From assembly GCA_003024985.2 (NCBI GenBank), contig PXIH01S0029496.1: a stretch of DNA of 13,463 nt. The stretch is one strand, 5' to 3'. Positions 1 through 8,600 of this stretch are shown here, in pieces; position 1 is the stretch's first letter, and the number at the start of each line of letters is the position of its first letter. The DNA comes from Euperipatoides rowelli. Taxonomy: Eukaryota; Onychophora; Udeonychophora; Euonychophora; Peripatopsidae. The notes beneath the pieces are model-generated. The model had not been told where the DNA came from. It worked only from the letters and a program-made list of their open reading frames with translations, and made no database searches. The translations under genes were made by a program, and so were the position numbers.

Positions 1-38
1 TATATATATATATCATCTTAGGCAAAATAAATGTAGAC

Positions 39-120
39 CAGTGGTGTCTAACCCTTGGCCCGTGGGCCATTTGTGGCCCAAGGAGGCTTTTATATGACAC
101 CTCACCCAATAGGACTTTTT
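39..120 (+). mobile_element. Second hAT left end, related to the one at 210
   Basis: CAGTGGTGTCTAACCCTTGG at 39 is followed by CCCGTGGGCC and GTGGCCCAAGG. It has the same layout as the end at 210 (CAG, GGTGTC, AAC, GGCC blocks), in the same direction. No right end was identified. The right limit of this fragment is arbitrary. Confidence 0.5.
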
Positions 121-209
121 TTTTATCCTCTAAAAACAGTTTGTATATAGAGCTTGTTACATATGGAAATGTAAGTTTAGAATAGCTTACTTATTTTATC
201 ACTGTAGCG

Positions 210-680
210 CAGGGTGTCAAACTCGCGGCCGTAGGCTGCATGCGGCCCTAAGCAATTATTTGTGGGGCCCAGGCCCAGCCAATTACGGTATGCTAATATC
301 GTGTCACCTTACACACAGGCACACCATTTCCGTAAAATGCTTATTAATTTGTGCAATTATTCAGTATCTGGTAAGTTAATGTTCAATAAAAAATATTACT
401 ATTTAGGCTAATTAATTGTATTATTTTAAACAATTTTAACGATTATTCATTTAATTCAGTCCTTTGTATTCAGCATGTCTCTATCAAAGCCAAGTGGTAG
501 TAGAAATAAACGAAAAATTGCTGATGAACATATAAATTTTCAAGAAAAGTGGGAGTTGGCTATGTAAGTGGATTGGAAACCATTATCTAAAAGATAGCAG
601 CCAGCCAGTAAATAAGTCAATACTGTATAAAGACATCCCAAATCTAATAAATCATTGAGTTTATTTTTATAAATTAGTTA
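210..680 (+). mobile_element. Truncated hAT element with transposase N-terminus
   Basis: It starts at 210 with CAGGGTGTCAAACTCGCGGC, the widespread hAT end (CAGxGGTGTCAAACTCxxGGCC). It includes the transposase fragment at 475-567. No matching right end (CACCCTG-like) or 8-bp duplication of the left flank was found before the next element at 681, so it looks truncated. The right limit is uncertain. Confidence 0.6.
475..567 (+). pseudogene. hAT transposase N-terminal fragment, GTF2IRD2/ZBED-like
   Basis: Thirty codons from ATG 475 read MSLSKPSGSRNKRKIADEHI then NFQEKWELAM and a stop at 565. Transposases and domesticated proteins of the GTF2IRD2-like hAT group typically begin with a short basic leader followed by FQEKWE just before a BED-type zinc finger. 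The zinc finger and the catalytic part are missing here. The last codon overlaps TAT|GTAAGT, which resembles a splice donor, so an original intron is possible. The family call is from memory of the motif. Confidence 0.6.
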
Positions 681-688
681 GTATAGAC

Positions 689-999
689 CAGCGTTTTGCA
701 AATAGGGTTCCATTGAACCCGTGGTTTCATGAGGTGAACATTAGGGTTACACGACAAAGTTACATCTCAACATTTGAATATTAAAAAAAGAATAAAAAAA
801 TCCATTAACCATTAATGGATTGTAAATAGAATGTGTAGCCTACCTGACTGCAGAAGGTAAAACAGCACAGAGAAGATATTTTGGGGCAGTGCACTTGAAC
901 TAAAACAAGTGTGAGTGGAGCTATATTTTGGCCAAAACATAAGGGTGGGTTTCCGCAAATTTTTAACTGAACGTGGCCAAATTTAATTGGGAGACACTG
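689..999. mobile_element. hAT-type MITE with 8-bp target duplication
   Basis: This 311-bp element has ends CAGCGTTTTGCAAAT and, read from the right, CAGTGTCTCCCAATT (10 of 15 matches). It is flanked by GTATAGAC at 681-688 and CTATAGAC at 1000-1007, a 7-of-8 target duplication. A perfect inner inverted repeat TCCATTAA/TTAATGGA lies at 801-819. It has no coding capacity. Confidence 0.85.
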
Positions 1000-1611
1000 C
1001 TATAGACTAAATGTAAGAATTTTTTTTTTTAATATTGGAATTTCATTTTTATTCTATTTCCATATGTTTGGTTTAATTATCTTCTGCGATGAGCAACCTA
1101 ACCTCTGTAGGGACTATATCTGCTATACATCGGTCCCGATTTGAGTCATTTCTGAGTCGTTGGTAAATAAAGCCTATTTTCATTAGAATTTAAGTTTCGT
1201 CCTTGAGTCATTTGTAATAGGCTAGCTTAATAAGTAAATTTAACCCTTAAGAGACTTAAAAAAAAGAATTCACACCGGTACTGTATTGAAGTATGTAAAA
1301 TGACACTGCAAAATCATTTAATTGCTTTTAAAATTTTTTTAAAATACAGTAATATTTCTTAAAAATACTAAGAACATTATTATGCTTAATTATTTTTTAA
1401 TTTAATATTCTATTTATTCATTATGCTAAGAAACCTATTAAAAAAAATTACCTTTTAAAATGTTTTGCTCAGTTGTTTTTAATCAACTTCTCATTTGTAA
1501 TTAATTTAGCTTCAATTTGCCCTCCTTCTTAAAATGAAATCTTTTGTTCTCTCTTTATTATTTTATGTAAAAATGAATGGAAAAGGACAATTTTATTTCT
1601 TTTAAACAGTA

Positions 1612-1768
1612 CTAGCAAATAAGCCCGTTACATGGGTATCAACCAGCCCTTTTTATGTAAGAGAAAGCACCACTTAAACTTTCTAAAAATAGTTCCCACG
1701 CCGATCTTTTAAGCCTGTAAAAAAAAATTTTTTTTAAAATAAGCTCGTTAGATGGCGTTGTTACCAGC
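1612..1768. repeat. Two diverged 31-bp direct repeats of a dispersed element
   Basis: AAATAAGCCCGTTACATGGG (starting 1617) and AAATAAGCTCGTTAGATGGC (starting 1737) both end in ACCAGC about 11-12 bases later, at 1647 and 1768. They are 120 bp apart. On the minus strand the first would read CCCATGTAACGGGC, then TTATTTG and CTAG T, which resembles a decayed Helitron 3' end. The stem is only three certain pairs, so this is a suggestion only. Confidence 0.4.
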
Positions 1769-1865
1769 TTCGGAACTCGATCATATTTAATTAAGATATA
1801 AGATTAAAAAAAAAAATATTCTTTATGTAAGCTTAGTAGAAGAACGTATACATTTCAATGAATTC

Positions 1866-1886
1866 CTAATTTCCTATGGAAATTAG
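1866..1886. repeat. Short perfect inverted repeat
   Basis: CTAATTTCC (1866-1874), TAT spacer, GGAAATTAG (1878-1886). It is in AT-rich intergenic or intronic DNA upstream of the first visible exon. Confidence 0.6.
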
Positions 1887-2474
1887 TCGTTTCAATTTAA
1901 GGTGCATATTTCAGGAACCAAACTACAACCCAGATTAATTGCCCTGGTGGATTTTATACTAAGTAGTAGTACATCTACAAGTTACACTAACAATCTAGCT
2001 TAGTTACAATTAGCATCTGTTAATGTTTTGTAGTAAACTAAAAATAAAAATGTCATGAATTTGCTTTATTTTAAATAAAAATGATCTATAAATTCAATTG
2101 AATCATCTAAAGGTGATATACTNTATTTGGAAAATATTGACAAATCTTAAAGATTTACTGAAAAATGGATTGATTGCATTATGATTGGTAGTTTCTTCAA
2201 TATTAAAAATTCATTCATTCCCAACTTAGATTAGCTTTAGCATTTTGAATAAGCTTTTATTTCTAAACTTTTTAAAAAAAAAGAATATAGGCTAGACAGT
2301 TTATGTACTGTACACTATATACTATATTTCTCCATTGTATGTAACAATAATAAATATTTTATTCAAGAAATTACAGAATGATTAAAGTAATTGGCTTAAA
2401 GTAATTAAAGTAATATTTAATTTCAACTACCTTGCTTAATTTTCTGTTATTTAAAATTTTTTTTTAATTATTAG

Positions 2475-2600
2475 GAACCAGATTCTTTTTATTTGGTGTC
2501 CACTCTTGTTCGATCTCTTGATCAGGCCAAGGATGTATTATCCCGAGCTCAATTGCGTCAACCAAGATGGCCTAAAGCACCCCCGATATCTTATCCCCCT
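2475..2600 (+). CDS. Coding exon 1 of the window (internal exon)
   Basis: A T-rich tract and the acceptor TTATTAG end at 2474, and a strong donor CCT|GTAAGT starts at 2601. The 42 codons begin EPDSFYLVSTLVRSLDQ and end with APPISYPP. The base composition is much less AT-rich than the flanking sequence. A second frame across this exon is also open, but it meets a stop in the next exon, so the phase-0 frame is chosen. The first residue follows a splice junction, so at least one upstream exon is missing. Confidence 0.72.
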
Positions 2601-5600
2601 GTAAGTATTGTAGATAGTTTTTTTTTTAATCTTACAATGTGTTACTACTGTATGTATTGATGTATAATTTGTTATAGGCCTCCTTCTATTGTACATTTCA
2701 ATTTTTTATTTACTGTATTTTAAATTGATTTATTAAGTCGATGGAATTGAGGGAATGTCATAATATACAAATAGCCTACACAGCAATAGTGACATGATAG
2801 TTTTTATATTTAATGCATGGAAATCTGGAAAAGTTTGCCTTATTTTCTCATATACAAATCATATACCCCATTTTTTGATGTTTCAAAATATATTTATTGG
2901 GATCACAGTCACCTCACCCTCATTGATCAAGTAAGCTATAATCTCACAGAGGTTGTTAATCCTGAATTTGTTATCCTCTATTGAATTTGATTTAATTTAA
3001 TGGATTACGTGAAAATTATTGTAAAAAATAATTGAAAAAATCAAATCCAGTCCTTTTCTGTTTGAAATTTGAAGCTTTGAACTTTCTCTTCCTTGTATAA
3101 TAAACAAAATGGAAGTTTATAAACCAGTAAAAGAAAATGGCAACTGAAACAGAAATAGGTATCCACATGGTTTATTAAAAATGTAAATCCATCAAACAGC
3201 ATACTGACTGTACCAATGACCAGGTAACATACAGTAAACACAGATGTCAGCAAAGACCCAACATGGAAAGTACTGCAGCTGCTATAAAATAACTAGGGGG
3301 TGGACACAGATCCTGGAATGTCCACCACTACTACAACATATAAAATGGTTGGAAAATATGTATGCAAATTAAATGCATTTGAATAAATTAGCATTAATTT
3401 GCATCTGCAAGGAAGTTGATTTTTTACAATGTTTACAATCTTATAATTGATCAGATTATGCTAGCATGACATTTATTTTAAGAAAATAAAGGCCGCACTA
3501 TGAACGTAAACAATACACAAATCAATACATGATACCAAATAATAAAAATAAACTACCACTTCATTATAATATAAATGCATGTTATGCCAAATTTGGTGAC
3601 TATAAATGTTAAAATGTATTAAAGTATAGAAAGCATACTGTACAAAATATTTCATTCATCCACCATTTTGTTTCAAATGGTAAAGTGATCATGAAGGTAG
3701 TATGGAATGTTATGTAAGGAAAATCATTTTCAATGAACTGGCAATGAAAAAAAGTACAAAGTGCAAAGCAGACTCATAGCAGTTGCTTCACATTCACCAA
3801 TGTGCTGATTGAAATAGTCATCACTTTCCTTCTTCTGTCAGCTTATTTTGAAAATATAAGAGAATTTCTCTTAGGATGAGGAGCATCAAGAATTGTGTTG
3901 TCTATTTCATGATGATATATCATAACGGGCTCTTTTAGTGAAGTTGTGTACAAACACAGCCAAAAAAAAAAGAGTTGATCGCTATCCGATTTGTTAGTCT
4001 CTTATGCAGATGGCATAATGTAACTCTCTATTTTTTGTATGTGGATAATCTACACCGGTTTTTTACAAAAGCAAGCTTGAGAGTAGGAATTTAAACAAGT
4101 GCATTTTTTTCTTTCTTCATGCTCGGAAAATGCACTCAAATTAATAAGACTGATAAAGGTGAAGACAAGACTGACTTCCGGCTCTCCGAGTCTGTCTGAA
4201 CATTTTAATTCTTTGCCTGCAGTCTGCAGATTAAATCACTGGCAGTCTATCAAATCTTGTTCTTTTTTTTTTAACAATAATTTCAGATATTAAATGATTA
4301 TATGCTGAAATTGAAATATTTTGTTATTTCCTTGAAAATATTACTAGCATTATTTTCACTTTTTTTTTTTTGTAGCCTTTTTTTCCTAATGATGATGCGG
4401 ATATTNCTTTTTCAACATTACTAGAATGTATGAAAACAATGGTCAGATGCTGTAAGGTAAATTAAACATTTATTTATTATCATCTCCAACTTCCTCTCAC
4501 CCTACCCCTAAATTCTCTTCCCACTTCTCCCATAAAGACTTAGCAACTAGTACCCGTTTGTAAATTATAAATATAACAATATTACACTAATTAAAATGTC
4601 TTGAATGGCATTTATTTAATTATTCATTCATTCAAAGTTTAAGTATCCTGTAACTTACCTGTATAGTTTTCAATGACTCATCGAAACATCAAAGTTTGTA
4701 GCAACGAAAACAACTACATAAAATAATCATAATTACATAACACAATACAATATAATATAAACCAATATAGTTAATAAAATATATTACCCTCTACCCCTCC
4801 CCATTCCTATTATAACTCGCTCACACCACACCCATTGATATGTGTTCTCATACCCTAAAACTCTTTCTGTGTCTCTCGTCAAAACTATACTTAATGACCA
4901 AAAATTCTCTTTTAAATGACTTTTTCATTTTAATTTGAACTTTCCCAAATTACCTTTGAATTAATCATTTGGCAAGTTATTTCAAATCGATACATTTCTT
5001 CTGAGTACCCGAATTGATGTACAATTTGGTGTTACTAAATGGTATTTGTGTGATCTGATATTTATTATTTTATTCATAGCAAAGAATCTATTAATATTTT
5101 CGATTACAATCTCTTTGTAAATGAACAACTGCTCACTCTTCAAAAACCTAAACTAGGGTGTAACAATTTTATTGAATTTAAATATACACAATTTATTTTT
5201 CAGGCCTTTTATATTTTTAGTAAATTGAAAGTGTGAGAATGATCTAATCCAAAGCCAGTCTTTTAACAAAAATGTTTTTAATTAGTTCACTTATTTGTCA
5301 CATGGGGGAGTTTATATCAAAGTAAAAGTGTTATTTACTAGCGTCTGGATCTCAGACTTCACCTAAACCTTTAGATCCAAAACAACCAATCAGAATTCAA
5401 CTTGTATTCTATCTGCAGGCCGAACACTGATTGGCTGATATTTACTTTATTACTTATTTTAACATGCTATAATACTGTACTTAAGTTAGAATGAGGATTA
5501 GGGTATGGTTAAAGCTAGAGATCCATTAATTTCTATAATATTCATGTTAGACATAGGGTCAGGGTACAGTTAAGAGTTAGAAATCCTTTAAGTGGCTGAA

Positions 5601-8600
5601 AGATAAGGTGAAGTCTGAGATCCAGTCGCTAGTAAATATTTTAAGATTCTGTCCAAAGAGAGCAGAGCATTTTGAAAAGTTAAAAAATCATCAATCACTC
5701 GCCTGAAAAAATTTCCATTTTGTGGCTTTGAATTATATCAATTTTCACCACTTCAATTGTCTAAATGTTTATCCAAATTTTTTAAAAATGCTTATATCTT
5801 TATAAAACAATACAAATTTGCAATAATCTAAGGTTGGTTGGATGTAGTATCTATAAATACTCTCAAAAGGTTTTTTTTTTGTTTAGAAATTTTCTATTCT
5901 TAATAAATCCAAAGATTTTTTTTATTTTAACATGTATTTCTTGAATATGCTTGTCAAATAATAATCTATCATATGTTACACCTAGATCTTTACAACAATC
6001 TTTTGAATCTAATTTTATTATCTCTATATATTAATACGTGAAGAGAAAACTTTGGATCCCTTTTTAAGCATATTGGGCGCACGGAGGATTGTGAGATTTG
6101 GCAGAGTTAAAGTTTATATGGAGAGGGAGTGCAATGAGCTAAAATTTATATATAAAATTAAAACATTCATTGTTTAGCGTTGTGGTGGCTTTTTACCAAG
6201 GAGTGGCGGCTTTTTACAAAGGACTTTCTTATTGGTTGAATTTCGACCAACACTGGATTACTAGTATAGTAATTCTTTCTCATAATGTATAACAAAACTT
6301 TTCTTTAAGCTTTAATGATCTCTATCATCAGCGTAAAATATAATTTCACCTTTATAAACTTTAGCAATATCTTTGATATAGAAATTCTACCTTGAAGTTG
6401 AAGTAAAATTCTAAAGCAATGGTGCATCATTCTGTGCATATATCATCCATTTATATGACATCATTATGGATATGAAGCCGTTAAAACCTCATCGGCATAA
6501 GTACAATTTTACAGCGTTAACATCTGCACATAATTTTTGTCTTTACGGTAGTTTTTTGGAAATTGGATCAAAATTTTCGAAATCAATCAAAAAAATGTTT
6601 TTTCACATCTAGATTATCATAAGGTTGGGGAAAAGTGGGTTTAATTTGTAGTTGGAGTTAGGATTCAGGGTTAGTGTAAGGTTAGGACTGTAAACAAAAA
6701 AAATTAAGGTTATTATCCATCTTGACCATGTGACTAAAGAGGAGTTATGCGTTTCAATTTTTAACGTCTTGTATTATGATACACAGAATGATGAATGAAA
6801 TACTCACCCCAAAATGCATTATTCAAAATGGTCGATATTTCATATTGTGGTGGAAGCATCAACAATGATCATCTTAGATTTTCAAAATTACCCAGAATAC
6901 ATTGCAATCATCTTTTAGAAGTATAAGAATATTATGATTGACTATCGTAGGCTGATGTCAAGACGATGTATACAGCGTATAAACGTATGAGGAATTTATT
7001 TTCATTATGAATTAATTCAAGTTTCAACTTAATTATTTTGGTGGATTTTTTTCTTAATGAATCCATGCATATTTGATGGAAATAGGTTATTTTTAAAAAT
7101 GTGTAGTTTAATTCTGTTATGGATTAATTTTTCTAATATTTTTTAAATGCTAGAAAGATTACTTATAAGTCGTAACATTTGTTTATTATTATTTTTAAAA
7201 GGTAGGGTAAAAAGAGTTTTGAGAGACTAGGGTAGACTAAAGCTGTTTTTCATATTCTTTTAATTTTTACAATTTTTTTAAAAGGCAAGTATATCAGGTC
7301 ACATGACCTTATCTCTTCAACCTAAAGTGTTTTAATTCATAAAAAAAAAAGTTATACAATTTCAAAGTGATAATTTTAAAAAAGAAATCTTGACTAGTCA
7401 TCAAAAAAAAAAGTACTTGATGTCATCCCCCCCCCTCCCCCCAGAATTTGGCCAGGAAGTGAAATAATATTAAAATACAACAAGAATAATTAGTTTTTTT
7501 TTTCGCCCACATATCATTTTTTTCTTCCGAATATTATTTTATATAATTTTTGTTTAGCTAATTAGAATTCTTTATTAAACTTGAATTGTTTTTCATTGCA
7601 TCTGTTTAATTAATTTAATACATAGGAAAAGGAGAGTCATCTTTATGCTGCTAAAAGGAAGAGGAAAAAGCAGAAGAAAGAGGAATATATTAGAAATTAT
7701 GCCTTGAGTCCAACTCTTGGAAAATTTCAGTTATTAAAAACAATGTTTATTAAGTTTCGAAACAAAGAATTCTCAACTCTAATAAATTCTGTAATTTATT
7801 TAAGGTTTTTTTTTAACCACCACTAGGTAGATCAACGATGAGCTGCACCTCAAAAATTTAAATAAAAATTTGATTTGTATTACAAAACAGCTAAGTACCA
7901 AAGGATATAGCTATTTTTCTAAAGTACTGATGCTGATGTATAATCAATTTAAAAGTATGACAGAACTATTAGATAATCAAAAACTTATAATTGAAACTAT
8001 ATTTTTAAAAATCAAAATCTATAGGTAAGTTACCACTAACAATACGTAAACTCATAATGACCATAATGGGAACAATTGATGACTATATAACAGTAACCAA
8101 CAAGATGAAAAATACCATCTATTAGATAGTGAAATAGAGAATAGCTGAGGATGCATAATGCTTAGTGCAGTGTTTCTTTCAGTCATACCTCAGGGGGGGG
8201 GGGACTAAGCCCTCCCACCCCAGAGTGAACCAACTGCACCCCTCCCAGGGAAAATTAGATATAAAAAACTTATAAAATCAAAAAGTCAACAAAACGTCAA
8301 CTAAAAAAAAGCTTATCAAATCGGACAAAACGTCCAGACAACTAAAAAAAGCTTATCAAATCAGACAAAATGTCCAGACAACTAAAAAAAAAAACTTACA
8401 AATCAGTCAAAAAGTCATCCAGACAACTAAAAAAAAAAAAAACATAAAAAAATCAATAATAAACCTGTCTTTCCGAACATGTGAAATGCACCCCCGGAGA
8501 AAATTGTCTGAAAGAAACAGTGGATATGAATGGAATATACTTTTCTCAGATCTAGTTTCTACTCCAGACACAGCATTTTTTAATAGGTGTGTAAGCTTCA

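Larger units (their letters stand above)
1008..2474. other. AT-rich stretch with no confident gene
   Basis: This lies between the 689 MITE and the first visible exon. Apart from the repeats at 1612-1768 and 1866-1886 and a repeated TTGAGTCATTT (1141 and 1204), I see only AT-rich sequence. A piece at 1121-1170 is bounded by AG and GTAAAT with one open frame, but its phase does not fit the exon at 2475. Probably intron of the same gene. Confidence 0.5.
4457..7625 (+). other. Intron between visible exons 2 and 3, transposon-rich
   Basis: It starts GTAAAT and ends ACATAG. It holds the MITE 5332-5638 and the LINE relic split by a Helitron (5780-6430). From 4457 to 5331 I see only AT-rich DNA with pyrimidine-rich patches (4483-4533 and 4785-4808). 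From 6431 to 7290 I see AT-rich DNA with scattered GGTTAG-like words near 6640-6690. A C-rich run is at 7427-7442. Confidence 0.6.

Noticed and set aside
1121-1170. Possible small exon bounded by CTGTAG and GTAAAT with one open frame
   Set aside because: It ends in phase 2, which would put the exon at 2475 in a frame that meets a stop in the exon at 4376.
3041-3253. Minus-strand open frame of 70 codons
   Set aside because: It lies wholly in intron 1, is phenylalanine/leucine-rich as AT-rich DNA gives by chance, and matches no family or splice pattern.
3473-3655. Minus-strand open frame of 60 codons
   Set aside because: Tyrosine/isoleucine-rich low-complexity translation of AT-rich intron; no support.
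4099-4293. Plus-strand open frame of 64 codons
   Set aside because: It sits in intron 1 just before the acceptor of exon 2, ends in a T-run translation, and has no recognisable domain.
4650-4760. Minus-strand donor-like CAG|GTAAGT near 4660
   Set aside because: All three frames upstream of it on the minus strand have stops within a short distance, so no exon can be supported.
6640-6690. GGTTAG/AGGGTTAG words resembling telomere repeats
   Set aside because: Only a few irregular copies, no tandem array; not an interstitial telomere that can be supported.
6421-6803. Inverted match CATCATTCTGTG (6424) with CACAGAATGATG (6783), and CAGAATGATGCAC at 9721
   Set aside because: Matches of 12-13 bases are expected by chance in a 13-kb AT-rich window searched on both strands; the flanks do not align convincingly.
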